From an uncultured Burkholderiales bacterium (GTDB lineage: Bacteria; Pseudomonadota; Gammaproteobacteria; Burkholderiales; Burkholderiaceae_C), in the NCBI GenBank assembly GCA_903896615.1, contig CAITYM010000012.1:1-64000 (forward strand): a DNA stretch of 64,000 bases, in the 5' to 3' direction. The position numbers and the translations under genes are program-made. Positions 18,223 through 26,566 of this stretch are shown in pieces. Every line of letters begins with the position of its first letter. The stretch's first letter is position 1. The notes beneath the pieces are model-generated. The model saw only the letters and a list, made by a program, of their open reading frames with translations, ran no database searches and had not been told where the DNA came from.

Positions 18223-19185
18223 TTAAAGTTCTTGAATGTACTCCTCTATGATGCTGGCAAAGTTCTTAGCAGGATGAAGTCCTAGCCTATGGGCCCTTTT
18301 GGAGGCAGCGCCTTTGGGCCAATTTGAAACTATATTTGCAATACGCTCATCAAATTCAAACTTCACCAATGACCTAGCCTTTGGGCCAGCCACCGCCTCT
18401 AGGGCTTCAAGCATCTCTTTGACCGTAACATTGAGGGCAGGAAGATTAATCCCGCTTCTACCCAAGAACTCCTCCCTGCTCGCCGCGTAGACAGCTATTA
18501 GCCCTTGAACCGTGAGCGAGGCACTAGATAGGGGATGGGAGACTGTATCGGGTACGGGGCAAATCGCAACCTTACCTGCTAAGGGTTCTCGGATAATGCC
18601 ACTAAAAAAAGAGGACGCGGCACCGTTAGGTGTTCCCGGCCGCACCGTTACTGTCATGAGCCTGGCACTTCTGCCGTCAACATAGCACTTGCGCGTATAG
18701 TCAGCTATCAAAAGCTCGCACATTAATTTGTGCGTTCCGTATGAAGTTTGAGGCATTGCCAGTGTCTCATCTGTCACGATGTCAGGCATGGGGTGAGCAG
18801 GGTCTGGTCCAAAGACAGCAATGGAGCTTGAAAAAACAAATCGCGGCTTGTTTCCCGCCCTCTTTAATGCATCAAGCAAGGCGCGCGTGGTATCTAAATT
18901 AGACCGCATGCCAAGGTCAAAGTCATCTTCACACTCGCCCGAGACGGCTGAGGCAAGATGGAATACACCGTCAAAGCGGTCCTCATGTAGAGTTGCACAC
19001 TGAGCAAGTAGCGGCGCGGTTCTAGCTTCAACACGAGGGTCTTTTAACAAAAAATCGGGGGGCGCGTATTGATCCGCAATCACTAATTTATCAATTTTTT
19101 GTCCGCCCAAGGATCCCTGAGTTAGTAGACTTCTTGCGAGCCTGGACCCCACAAAGCCTGCACCACCCGTAATCAATAATTTCAT
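18223..19185 (-). CDS. NAD-dependent epimerase/dehydrogenase, D-erythronate dehydrogenase-like
   Basis: An extended SDR enzyme of 320 residues. GGAGFVGS at 7-14 binds NAD, and YGTHK (Tyr149, Lys153) is the catalytic pair, with SSSIAVFG carrying the Ser. The sequence MKLLITGGAGFVGSRLAR, HLASAVSGECEDDFDLG and TVRPGTPNGAASSFFSGIIREPLAG matches the DenD group, which oxidises D-erythronate to 2-keto-D-erythronate. The assignment to erythronate is by family resemblance only. It is transcribed away from the DgoK-like kinase and toward the 2-hydroxyacid dehydrogenase. Confidence 0.8.
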   Translation of the reverse strand: MKLLITGGAGFVGSRLARSLLTQGSLGGQKIDKLVIADQYAPPDFLLKDPRVEARTAPLLAQCATLHEDRFDGVFHLASAVSGECEDDFDLGMRSNLDTTRALLDALKRAGNKPRFVFSSSIAVFGPDPAHPMPDIVTDETLAMPQTSYGTHKLMCELLIADYTRKCYVDGRSARLMTVTVRPGTPNGAASSFFSGIIREPLAGKVAICPVPDTVSHPLSSASLTVQGLIAVYAASREEFLGRSGINLPALNVTVKEMLEALEAVAGPKARSLVKFEFDERIANIVSNWPKGAASKRAHRLGLHPAKNFASIIEEYIQEL

Positions 19186-19320
19186 TGCAAATTCCCCTGT
19201 CTTTTTTCTACTTAACGCTGAATCTACTTCATTGGATCTTCAGATGCTACACCCAAAGTGCGCCAAATACACCCAATAGTTACGCTGTGAAAGATTACAA
19301 AAATATCGCATAATTCGGAC

Positions 19321-20361
19321 ATGGCTCATAAAAAAATTATTCCTCCTCCCCCCGAGAGCATACCCCTCAAAAGACCTTTGATTGCCGTCGATTGGGGTAC
19401 CACATCCCTTCGAGCAGCGCTTGTGCACAAAGGGCAAGTCCAAGAGGAGAGATCAAACGACCAAGGAATCATGAGTGTTGCGCCGGGGGAGTTCCCAAAT
19501 GTGCTGAGTCAAATTTGCACACAGTGGCTTGACATGGAGGATGTGCTCATATTGATCAGCGGTATGGCTGGGAGTGCGCAGGGCTGGCAATTAGCCCCCT
19601 ACCTCCCTTGCCCTGTCTCGATCAACTATTTAGCCAACCATCTTCACTGGATCAATCCCCACAAAATCGGTATCGTCCCAGGTCTCAGCACTGAGCACAA
19701 GCACGCACCGGATTTGATAAGGGGGGAGGAAGTGCAAGTACTAGGAGCACTCTCCTTACTAGGTCGAGATACTGCGAGAATGGTTCTGCCAGGCACTCAC
19801 AGCAAATGGGTGGAGGTGAGAGAAGGTATTTTTGAAGACTTCTCAACCTTTATGACAGGGGAATTTTTCTCCATTCTAAAAGAACACTCGATACTTAATA
19901 AAACGCTCCCCACCTCATCTGAGGCAGTTGAGTTTAATGTCGAAGCATTTGATAAAGGTTTAGGACTTAGCCTTCAACCCAAGGCTTCAAGTAAACGTGA
20001 CGTGACCAAGGACTCCTCAAGCCTTGTAAAGAGCTCAAAAAGATCTGTTTACAAGCCCAACCTGTTACACGATATTTTCGGAGTTAGAACACTTGCCCTA
20101 TTTGAGCGCCATCCACCTGAGTATTTGCTCAATTTGTTATCAGGCCTTGTCATTGGTTATGAACTCCAGACACAGCAGTTCAAGAAAAAAGAAGAGGTGA
20201 TTGTCGTAGGAAGTGCAGCGCTGCAAATGTGCTACTCCCACGCGCTAAAACACATCGGAGTCAGACCCATTACCTTGGGGTCAGAGGCCACTTGGAGAGG
20301 CTTTCAAGTGATTGCAAAATCCATTGAATTATCAAGTGTCCAAGGGGTTCAAGCGGCGTAA
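19321..20361 (+). CDS. dgoK: 2-dehydro-3-deoxygalactonokinase-like sugar-acid kinase
   Basis: A DgoK-family kinase that phosphorylates 2-keto-3-deoxy-galactonate (or a related keto-deoxy acid). At 346 residues it is slightly longer than usual. The ATPase phosphate-1 motif is VDWGTTSLRAAL (Asp24). Other family markers are ISGMAGSAQGW, LPGTHSKWV (about 157-166), FMTGEFFSILKEHSIL and the C-terminal VVGSAALQMCY. An insert of Lys/Ser-rich sequence (about 220-240) separates the lobes. The aldolase partner DgoA is absent from the window. It diverges from the DenD-like gene with a 135-base gap. Confidence 0.82.
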   Translation: MAHKKIIPPPPESIPLKRPLIAVDWGTTSLRAALVHKGQVQEERSNDQGIMSVAPGEFPNVLSQICTQWLDMEDVLILISGMAGSAQGWQLAPYLPCPVSINYLANHLHWINPHKIGIVPGLSTEHKHAPDLIRGEEVQVLGALSLLGRDTARMVLPGTHSKWVEVREGIFEDFSTFMTGEFFSILKEHSILNKTLPTSSEAVEFNVEAFDKGLGLSLQPKASSKRDVTKDSSSLVKSSKRSVYKPNLLHDIFGVRTLALFERHPPEYLLNLLSGLVIGYELQTQQFKKKEEVIVVGSAALQMCYSHALKHIGVRPITLGSEATWRGFQVIAKSIELSSVQGVQAA

Positions 20362-20450
20362 CGTAAATGGATTTAAAAATCCCCCTCTGTCACAGAAAAT
20401 CAATTGGGCATAGATGCCGAACGCTTGCGCTTAATTGGTAAGTTGACCTT

Positions 20451-20486
20451 GAGTACGGTGAGTAAGGTGAGTAAGGTGAGTAAGGT
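20451..20486. repeat. 9-bp tandem repeat, four units (gagtaaggt)
   Basis: GAGTACGGT is followed by three exact GAGTAAGGT copies, then a degenerate AAGTATG. It lies between the DgoK-like gene and a small zinc-finger-like gene. The length is a multiple of 9, but the region is not coding in any convincing frame. Confidence 0.85.
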
Positions 20487-20561
20487 AAGTATGTAAATCA
20501 TCAAATCTTAAATTGAGAAGAGTCTAAAAAGTCCCAAGGACAAGGATGTAAAATACACACC

Positions 20562-20786
20562 ATGTCAAGAGATGATAAAACCCAAATTAAAGCCGACGGA
20601 TTGCGATACAAGTCAAAAGTAGGCGGTTCTCCGTTTGCCGCCGACGGGCGCACCAGAGACACGATGAGTTGCATTAAGTGCGGCCTGCACAAGCCCAGAA
20701 GTCTAGGCTCCTTTAAGAGAATGCTTGGGTCAACGATGTTTGTTTGCGGGGAATGCAAGCCCGTTAAAGAGGCTCAAAAACCTTAA
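20562..20786 (+). CDS. Small zinc-ribbon-like protein (unknown function)
   Basis: A 74-residue protein with two CxxC pairs (C37/C40 and C62/C65), spaced as in a zinc ribbon, plus His43. The rest is basic and polar, with no signal peptide or membrane segment. I recall similar short ribbon proteins in Burkholderiales annotated as hypothetical; the pattern CIKCGLHKPRS supports a real gene. The function is unknown; a nucleic-acid or protein-binding role is only a guess from the fold. It is probably monocistronic. Confidence 0.7.
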   Translation: MSRDDKTQIKADGLRYKSKVGGSPFAADGRTRDTMSCIKCGLHKPRSLGSFKRMLGSTMFVCGECKPVKEAQKP

Positions 20787-20869
20787 AACGCCATTGAAGT
20801 ACAAATCAAGGGTGTAGATCAACCCAGGCCCTTGGGTACTCTCGCCCCCCAAACTCACCCCTGCAGGGC

Positions 20870-21880
20870 TTAATCAAAAGTGATGCCCTTAGATTTAATC
20901 AGCGCTCCCCACCTTGCATAATCTTTTGTAGCTACGCGCTCCAACTCCTTAGGAGTTGAGGAGTACGCATCCAGACCTGCCTTACCTAAAATGTCTTTAA
21001 TATCTGGACTACTCAGAACAAAAGCTAATTCTTTATTGAGTCTTTCTACGACACTCGTCGGTGTTTTAACTGGATAGAAAAATCCGTACCAAAGATCAAC
21101 CTCAAATGATTTAAATCCTTGCTCAACAAAAGTGGGAACATTAGGTGCGACTGGATGGCGCTTAAGGCTACCTACAGCAAGCGCGGTGAGTTGTCCTGAA
21201 TTCACAAAACCCTGGGCTACATGCACTGGCAGAAAACCAGTCATCACCTCACCTGACAAAAGATCCTGGGTATAGCCGGAAGTTCCTTTGTACGGCACAT
21301 GTAACATAAATAAGTTTGCATCATTCTTAAATAACTCCATGGCCATGTGATGAGGCGTACCTACACCAGGGGATCCGAACGTCACATATCCAGGCTTGGA
21401 TTTAGCCAGTGCTATAAGATCGCGAACAGATTTGATACCCGTCTTTGGATTCGCAACAAGCATAAAGGTACCGTAAGCGGCCAAACTAACAGGGGCAAAA
21501 TCCTTCAACGGATGAAACCCTACATTTTTGTACATTTGACTTGCCATAATCATTGTGTTGCCCCCCATCAGTAGGGTCAACCCATCTGGATTAGATTTGG
21601 CCACGTAATCGGTTCCGATGTTGCCGCTCGCACCTGGCATGTTTTGGACAAGAATGGTTTGACCAAGCCTTTCACTCAATTTGGGTTGCACTGCTCGAGC
21701 AATGGTATCCAAACCGGTGCCTGGGGTAAAGGGCACAATGATTTTGATGGGCTGGGTCATGGGCTGGGAGATGATTTGCGCGCAGGCACAGCTCAAAGTA
21801 GCTGAAAAAAGGACACCCAATAACGTATGGGTTAATAAAGTACTTTGATGAGTAATGCTAATTTTAAATTTCGTAAACAT
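20870..21880 (-). CDS. Bug/TctC-family tripartite tricarboxylate-type solute receptor
   Basis: A 336-residue periplasmic binding protein of the Bordetella uptake gene family. It has a signal peptide (about 1-35, ending SCACA), then the hallmark start IKIIVPFTPGTGLDTIARAVQPKLSERLGQTILVQNMPGASGNIGTDYVAKSNPDGLTLLMG. The family segment GVGTPHHMAMELFK and a later VPYKGTSGYTQDLLSGEV also match. The ligand is typically a small carboxylate or amide. No tctA or tctB membrane genes are nearby, as is usual for orphan Bug receptors in Burkholderiales. Confidence 0.9.
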   Translation of the reverse strand: MFTKFKISITHQSTLLTHTLLGVLFSATLSCACAQIISQPMTQPIKIIVPFTPGTGLDTIARAVQPKLSERLGQTILVQNMPGASGNIGTDYVAKSNPDGLTLLMGGNTMIMASQMYKNVGFHPLKDFAPVSLAAYGTFMLVANPKTGIKSVRDLIALAKSKPGYVTFGSPGVGTPHHMAMELFKNDANLFMLHVPYKGTSGYTQDLLSGEVMTGFLPVHVAQGFVNSGQLTALAVGSLKRHPVAPNVPTFVEQGFKSFEVDLWYGFFYPVKTPTSVVERLNKELAFVLSSPDIKDILGKAGLDAYSSTPKELERVATKDYARWGALIKSKGITFD

Positions 21881-22125
21881 ATCTAATTAAAACTGTTGGC
21901 TTCTAAAAGGTGAGATGGAGTGTAAACCGAAAGTACAGTCTGCAAAAAAATCCGCCCGATAATACCATTTGAATCACAACCCAATAAGAGTATCAAATCA
22001 TCTAGTTGTTCAGAGTGGCTAAAATGGGTTACAAGAACAACTTGAAAGGGATAACTGATTTAACGTTTTCAATCAACGTTTTCGTCTCACCTTTGCTTAC
22101 ACACTTTGTAGTTGACTGATCGATC

Positions 22126-22509
22126 ATGTCGTACATCAAAATTTATCCTAAAAACATCAGCGTGCTCCCAACTGAGTTTGGCACACTTGCAGGTAAAGTG
22201 ATCTTTGATCTTGAACAATATGGGCATTTGCTCCCCAGGCAGTCATTTGATATTCAAATCGCTCATTCTGAGAGCACCAATAACTGGTCTATCCTCTCAT
22301 TAGAGGATCATCCTGACATCAAGAACTTTGATTCCTTTTTAAGGGCACTGAACTTTTATGTATTCAAAAATCTAAAGATAGAAGTTCCCCAGCTCAAAGA
22401 ATTAAGCCGATTCTCGCCTTTTGAAGTCGATTTGAGAGAGGTTTATTTCGCCCTAGACCCAGAGAGCTCAATATCTGCTCCCGATTATCTTTGGGGCGAG
22501 ATTAACTAG
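22126..22509 (+). CDS. Hypothetical protein, 127 residues
   Basis: I do not recognise this protein. It is acidic to neutral with no signal peptide and no clear membrane segment, and has patches such as SFDIQIAHSESTNNWSILSLEDHP and FSPFEVDLREVYFALDPESS. It starts at ATG 22126 with no obvious Shine-Dalgarno; an AT-rich 245-base region precedes it. It converges with the PPK2 gene 32 bases downstream. The codon pattern and open length favour a real gene over chance. Confidence 0.55.
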   Translation: MSYIKIYPKNISVLPTEFGTLAGKVIFDLEQYGHLLPRQSFDIQIAHSESTNNWSILSLEDHPDIKNFDSFLRALNFYVFKNLKIEVPQLKELSRFSPFEVDLREVYFALDPESSISAPDYLWGEIN

Positions 22510-22541
22510 TTTTCTCCCAGCCCTAGAGAGCTCAAAACCGT

Positions 22542-23360
22542 CTAATCAAGTTTGACAGAGGTTAGATCAAATTTTGGTTTTGGCACTTTGAGCTGCATTT
22601 GGTCTAAGGTGGAGATTAACAGTTCAGTCAGAAACAAATCCCTGTAGTGCTTAGAGTCTGCAGGGATCACGTACCAGGGCGACTCAGGGGTAGATGTTTC
22701 CTTCAATGCGTCTTGGTACGCATGCCCAAACTGATCCCAAAGTTTGCGATCCTCAAAGTCCGAGGGTTGCAGCTTCCACTGTTTGTGTGGATCATCCATT
22801 CTCTCTCTCAGGCGCTTTCTTTGCTCATCCTTGGAAATGTTCAGGAAACATTTGATGACTTTGATACCTTGGTCATGGAGCAACTTCTCAAACGCCCGAA
22901 TATGCTCAAACCGCTTCTCGCAAACTTCCCTAGAAATCCAACCCTTCACCCTGGTTACGAGTACGTCTTCGTAGTGGCTGCGGTTAAAGACAACAATCTC
23001 ACCAAGAGCAGGTGTCTTTTGGTGAATTCGCCACAGAAAGTCATGTTCTAGCTCCTGTTCTGTGGGCGCTCCAAACGCCTCAGCTCGCACTCCCAGGGGG
23101 CTGACATGGTTGAATACGTGCCTAATAGCGCCGTCCTTACCCGCAGTGTCCATGCCTTGCAAAACCAGTAACAAGCCCCTTGTTTTACTTGCGTGCATTA
23201 AGCCTTGAAGTTGACCTAATTTTTCACCCAGTTTTTGCATATTCTCAGCCTTGTACTTGTCCTCCCAGCGCTCGTCCGATGGGGGTTGGGTATCAAAGGA
23301 CTTTAAATTAAGTGTAGCCTTATGACTGATAACCCAAGGCGTGAAATCTTTGTTTGACAT
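22542..23360 (-). CDS. Polyphosphate kinase 2 family protein (PPK2)
   Basis: PPK2 enzymes transfer phosphate between polyphosphate and nucleotides. Its 272 residues and single domain point to class III (AMP/ADP phosphorylation), though the class cannot be proved here. Walker A is GMDTAGKDG at 69-77 (Asp71, Lys75); Walker B lies in VVFNRSHYEDVLV (about 126-137). The lid region RLRERMDDPHKQWK supplies the basic residues that grip polyphosphate. The C-terminal WYVIPADSKHYRDLF is also typical. The gene stands alone. Confidence 0.92.
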   Translation of the reverse strand: MSNKDFTPWVISHKATLNLKSFDTQPPSDERWEDKYKAENMQKLGEKLGQLQGLMHASKTRGLLLVLQGMDTAGKDGAIRHVFNHVSPLGVRAEAFGAPTEQELEHDFLWRIHQKTPALGEIVVFNRSHYEDVLVTRVKGWISREVCEKRFEHIRAFEKLLHDQGIKVIKCFLNISKDEQRKRLRERMDDPHKQWKLQPSDFEDRKLWDQFGHAYQDALKETSTPESPWYVIPADSKHYRDLFLTELLISTLDQMQLKVPKPKFDLTSVKLD

Positions 23361-23835
23361 CTAGATGCTTCCTTAAAGAAATTGGAAAAGTGTTGCTCAA
23401 GTACATAGGCAGGTAAGGCTAAAAGGATCACTTAAAGGCTCATCCATCCTCCCGCCCTCTAGAGCTTTGACATTACTCCGATTGTCACAGACTGCGCCCA
23501 ACTTAAAACTATCTATCCCATCAATTTGCAAGAATTGCTAGGCAGGGACCTCCCTTTTCGCAAGCCCCAAACGCCTTGGGCAGGAGCGCCCCGGCGCTCC
23601 TTAGAGGGCAAATCTAATCGGGCGGAACGGCTTACCTAACGACCATTTACCGGAGTGGGTTACCCAAGGCTATTACAAAGACCCATCCTGGACTTTTAGA
23701 TAAGGGGGCAAGGGATGGGGCTAATTTACACGAACACCCTTAAATTTTCACCATTTTGCCAACGTCTTGACTACAATCTCAAACACCTTGCGTATCGGCA
23801 AGAATACGAAAATTATTAATCAACGGAATTCATCT
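23361..23835. other. Intergenic region with GC-rich hairpins
   Basis: This 475-base gap between PPK2 and the SET-domain gene holds no gene I can support. At 23583-23600 there is an 8-bp inverted repeat GGAGCGCC/GGCGCTCC with a 2-base spacer. Just upstream is a smaller CCCAA/TTGGG hairpin near 23564-23578. There is no T-tract, so these do not look like terminators. The patch is more GC-rich than its surroundings. Confidence 0.5.
23583..23600. repeat. GC-rich inverted repeat (8-bp arms)
   Basis: GGAGCGCC (23583-23590) and GGCGCTCC (23593-23600) form a perfect hairpin with a minimal 2-base loop. It resembles a REP-type extragenic palindrome, but no second copy was seen in this window. Confidence 0.6.
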
Positions 23836-24258
23836 ATGTCAGAACTTAAAAAGAAACTCTTAGAACACTTAAATGAAGAGGTTTATTGTCGCTTAGGGGT
23901 ATCCAAGGTTCACGGCATCGGCGTATTCGCCATTAAGCCCATCCCCAAAGGAGTCAATCCTTTAAAAAGCAAATTGAAATATAAAGACGTTGCATTTTCA
24001 CATAAAGAGTTGAAAGGCGTTCCTGCTTCTGTTAAGAAACAAATGAAGATATTTTGTTACTTTGACAAAGATAAATTTTTAGTACCTTCAATAGGACTAA
24101 ATTCAATGGATTTGGCGGTTTATTTAAATCACTCAAAAAAACCCAACGTTCAATTTAAAAAGAACGACAAACTGGTAACGTTAAAAGCCATTAAAACGGG
24201 CGAAGAATTAATGATGGATTACGACATCACATTCGGCGAAAAGCATACTTTTAAATAA
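23836..24258 (+). CDS. SET-domain protein (putative lysine methyltransferase)
   Basis: A compact 140-residue SET domain. Recognisable parts are the N-terminal GIGVFAIKPIPKG (AdoMet-binding GxG), YLNHSKKPNVQF (the N-H-S pseudoknot motif) and GEELMMDYDI (the catalytic Tyr region). I place the start at ATG 23836 (MSELKKK); the frame is open from a TTG at 23767, but the extra 23 residues are unlike the family. The protein is Lys-rich and very AT-rich in codon use compared with neighbours, suggesting possible acquisition. The substrate is unknown. A perfect terminator follows. Confidence 0.82.
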   Translation: MSELKKKLLEHLNEEVYCRLGVSKVHGIGVFAIKPIPKGVNPLKSKLKYKDVAFSHKELKGVPASVKKQMKIFCYFDKDKFLVPSIGLNSMDLAVYLNHSKKPNVQFKKNDKLVTLKAIKTGEELMMDYDITFGEKHTFK

Positions 24259-24262
24259 AAAA

Positions 24263-24295
24263 AGCCCCTGTGACTTAACCAGGGGCTATTTTTTA
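24263..24295 (+). terminator. Rho-independent terminator after SET-domain gene
   Basis: Stem AGCCCCTG / CAGGGGCT (24263-24270 with 24280-24287) with a 9-base loop and a following ATTTTTTA. An A-run on the 5' side also gives a T-run on the other strand, so it could serve the convergent minus-strand gene as well. Confidence 0.88.
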
Positions 24296-24360
24296 TCCTT
24301 CAACCAAGCAATTCACAGGTTTTTGAAAAGCCTGTCCTGATACAAATAATTACTTAGTGA

Positions 24361-25317
24361 CTAGCCAACCGCATTAACTAACTTTTGCTCCGGCACAGTT
24401 CTATAAATCTGGTTCAGCTCATGTGGCTTAAAGTCAATGTTTATGGGTGAAGTTGGATCAAGCACCAAAGGGTGATCCAAATCAGTGATTGCAAGCGCGT
24501 ATATAGGCTCAAATTCAGTTACGAAAAGTGATTTGTAGCCATAATCGTCGACAGGACCTAAGTTGTAGAACTTATACCCGTTTTTCGCGGCCCATCTGCT
24601 CGCCAGTAAACATGCATAAATACCAGGAGACCTGTTCTTAAATTCTCTATTCCACTGACAAAAGCTTCCGTAGACCTGGTTGTACTCTGGCAAAAGGATA
24701 GAGACGTCTGTCAGCACTAGTTCCCCTTCAGCATCGTGAACACGCAAAATGAGAACATCTAACTTACGGATATAGTCAATAAATCCCTCGACCTCACGGT
24801 CATCTATGCAGTAATTGGCAAAATGTTCACCGCCCATCTCAAAGATGTCTGATACAGACAACTCATAGCCCGGGATAACTTCTTCTGAATATTCAAAGTT
24901 ACGGTATTGTTTATCTAATTCTTTAAATTTTCGGATTCTTCGCTCATCAGCCCAAAATCCTTCATCTGCTACGTTGACCAACCCGTACTTATCATTGATC
25001 GGCACACCAAAAGGACTGTCAGGAGGAATTGCGTAGACCACAAATGGCTTAGGAGCCATATCTAACATTTCCTCTGTAACCTCAATGTAAGGGCAAAGAG
25101 CGTCCCAACGCGTTGTGTAGTAGCGAATGTTGTTGTGATCACTCTTTACAACCAAATTCTTAGAGGTCCAGCTCTGATTTCCGACCTCTTTCACTCTCAA
25201 GGCTGGTTTAATGCGCTTGACTTTAGGAGATGCCTCTTTTACAGGAGCAGCACTGGGTTCACTTGAGGCAACTTCGGTCTGCAACGGAATAGTTACTGAG
25301 GTTAGAACTTCACTCAT
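24361..25317 (-). CDS. GNAT-fold acyl/aminoacyl-transferase-like protein
   Basis: A 318-residue protein with a disordered Pro/Ala/Lys-rich N-terminus (about 1-45). The C-terminal part (about 190-290) reads like a GNAT fold of the arginyl/leucyl-tRNA-protein-transferase or FemAB class: GELVLTDVSILLPEYNQVYGSF, then RSPGIYACLLASRWAAKNGYKFYNLGP and DDYGYKSLF. Donor and acceptor are not visible. Its ATG overlaps by 4 bases (ATGA) the stop of the upstream cysteine-cluster gene, so they are translationally coupled and likely work together. The exact family is uncertain. Confidence 0.6.
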   Translation of the reverse strand: MSEVLTSVTIPLQTEVASSEPSAAPVKEASPKVKRIKPALRVKEVGNQSWTSKNLVVKSDHNNIRYYTTRWDALCPYIEVTEEMLDMAPKPFVVYAIPPDSPFGVPINDKYGLVNVADEGFWADERRIRKFKELDKQYRNFEYSEEVIPGYELSVSDIFEMGGEHFANYCIDDREVEGFIDYIRKLDVLILRVHDAEGELVLTDVSILLPEYNQVYGSFCQWNREFKNRSPGIYACLLASRWAAKNGYKFYNLGPVDDYGYKSLFVTEFEPIYALAITDLDHPLVLDPTSPINIDFKPHELNQIYRTVPEQKLVNAVG

Positions 25318-25757
25318 TTGGAGGCACTCCTAGTTAAAGGTTTTTTGGGGAGCTTTTTCAAGTCGAAATAATCAATATCGATCTCGTAATTGGTCTGCAG
25401 GAACTCTGGATCAAGCTTTTCCAATTTCTCGATTTGCTTGCTAACTTGCGCCAAATGCAGTGAAGCCTCACTGCTAGGGCTAGAGAGTTGCTCAAAGTAA
25501 ACAGGCATCAATGGACACTCTGTATCAAATGAGAAACTACGTGAGTTGGGGTTGTAAGACAGAGGATATAAGGTGCAGCTAAAGGGCTTATCTTGCCCCA
25601 TGGTGCATCCACTTTTGCCCAAGTACTGGCAATCACCGTCGACGCAAAATTCGCCAATACGGTCGCTTTCTGTTGCAGTCAATGTAATTTCAAGGGGAGC
25701 TTGTCCCTGCTCAGTATTGCAACAACGTCGGCATTCTGCGCAGTGATCAAAAAGCAC
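25314..25757 (-). CDS. YkgJ-like cysteine-cluster protein
   Basis: 147 residues from a GTG start, beginning with C6-X2-C9-X2-C12-C13, the YkgJ/UPF0153 N-terminal cysteine cluster, with further cysteines at 38, 43, 51, 61 and about 81 (CTLYPL is the family's CxxYPL segment). Such proteins probably bind a metal or Fe-S cluster. The C-terminal 60 residues are a helix-rich extension. It overlaps the GNAT-like gene by 4 bases, so I infer a functional pair, with the cluster protein as possible sensor or partner. Confidence 0.75.
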   Translation of the reverse strand: MLFDHCAECRRCCNTEQGQAPLEITLTATESDRIGEFCVDGDCQYLGKSGCTMGQDKPFSCTLYPLSYNPNSRSFSFDTECPLMPVYFEQLSSPSSEASLHLAQVSKQIEKLEKLDPEFLQTNYEIDIDYFDLKKLPKKPLTRSASK

Positions 25758-26265
25758 GCATCACCCTAATAACTGGAAAGATCAATGTTTTCTGCCTTTA
25801 AAACTAGATTCGCATAGTTGACAGCTTGAAGGAGTTGATCAATCTTGTTGAGCCACCATCTAACTATCAACAAACTACAACGACAATTTTTAAATATTTT
25901 TTGTCAAAGATTGCTTATCTGATTTCCGAAGTGTAACAAATAATTCATTGAAATCCAAAAAATTCAACCCATTTTTTTTATGAAAAACAACACATCTATT
26001 TTTTCAAAAAGTTTAGTCTTGAATTCATCAAGCAAACCATTTCAATGTTTATCAAAATGCAAGTTCTCAACTAGGGATTGAAATGAAGTTTTAATAGACC
26101 CATACATTTATAAAACCATAAGTAGTGGACTTGAAAAAAATCAAAGAAATCAATCGTTTAAATCAACTACATATATTCACTTCTAAACTACCATATCAAA
26201 AAACCCTCTAACTAAATTGCCTCTTGAATCACTTTGATAGACAAGACATCTGAGAGGTGAAAATT

Positions 26266-26457
26266 ATGAACCGTGATGCTATTGATGTAACCAACAAATA
26301 CCAAGGGCCAAAAGGATTAGGGAAATCCTCAGCGTCAGCAATCTAAATCTTAGAAAATCCACCGCGAATTGATTCAGCCATTTACACACCTGACCTTCAC
26401 CTTTAAGCGCATTCAAAATCAGTAAAGATAAGAAATAATTTAGCTGGAAAGCAATGA
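26266..26457 (+). pseudogene. Short decayed gene candidate with strong Shine-Dalgarno
   Basis: ATG 26266 follows GAGAGGTGA at an ideal 7-base spacing. The frame gives 26 residues (MNRDAIDVTNKYQGPKGLGK and six more) to TAA 26344. It then continues protein-like in the same frame (ENPPRIDSAIYTPDLHL) to TAA 26404 and again to TGA 26455. The good ribosome-binding site and continuing protein-like text across stops suggest a pseudogene, but a genuine 26-residue small protein cannot be excluded. No family is recognised. Confidence 0.3.
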
Positions 26458-26522
26458 TGGTTTAACAAGTATTGGCGATCAAAAAGCACATCCAGTTTAC
26501 GGCACTGAACGGGGACCAAATA

Positions 26523-26551
26523 TTGGGGAAATTGTATTTTTGCTTTATACT
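26523..26551 (+). promoter_or_regulatory. Sigma-70-type promoter of tRNA-Gly
   Basis: TTGGGG (26523-26528) and TATACT (26546-26551) are separated by 17 bases and end about 15 bases before the tRNA 5' end. This is a near-consensus -10 with a fair -35. Confidence 0.6.
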
Positions 26552-26566
26552 TTTATGCCTTATAGA

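Larger units (their letters stand above)
25758..26566. other. AT-rich intergenic region with possible gene remnant
   Basis: About 810 bases with strikingly low GC, no long frame, and homopolymer A/T runs, between the cysteine-cluster gene and a tRNA. The right half contains a short frame with a strong ribosome-binding site (26252-26260) and in-frame stops, described separately. Phrases such as AHPVYGTERGPNIGEI in a third frame (about 26490-26535) look protein-like but have no start. I read this as a decayed or horizontally acquired segment. Confidence 0.45.

Noticed and set aside
23767..23835. TTG-started N-terminal extension of the SET-domain gene
   Set aside because: No ribosome-binding site, and the SET family begins after the ATG at 23836.
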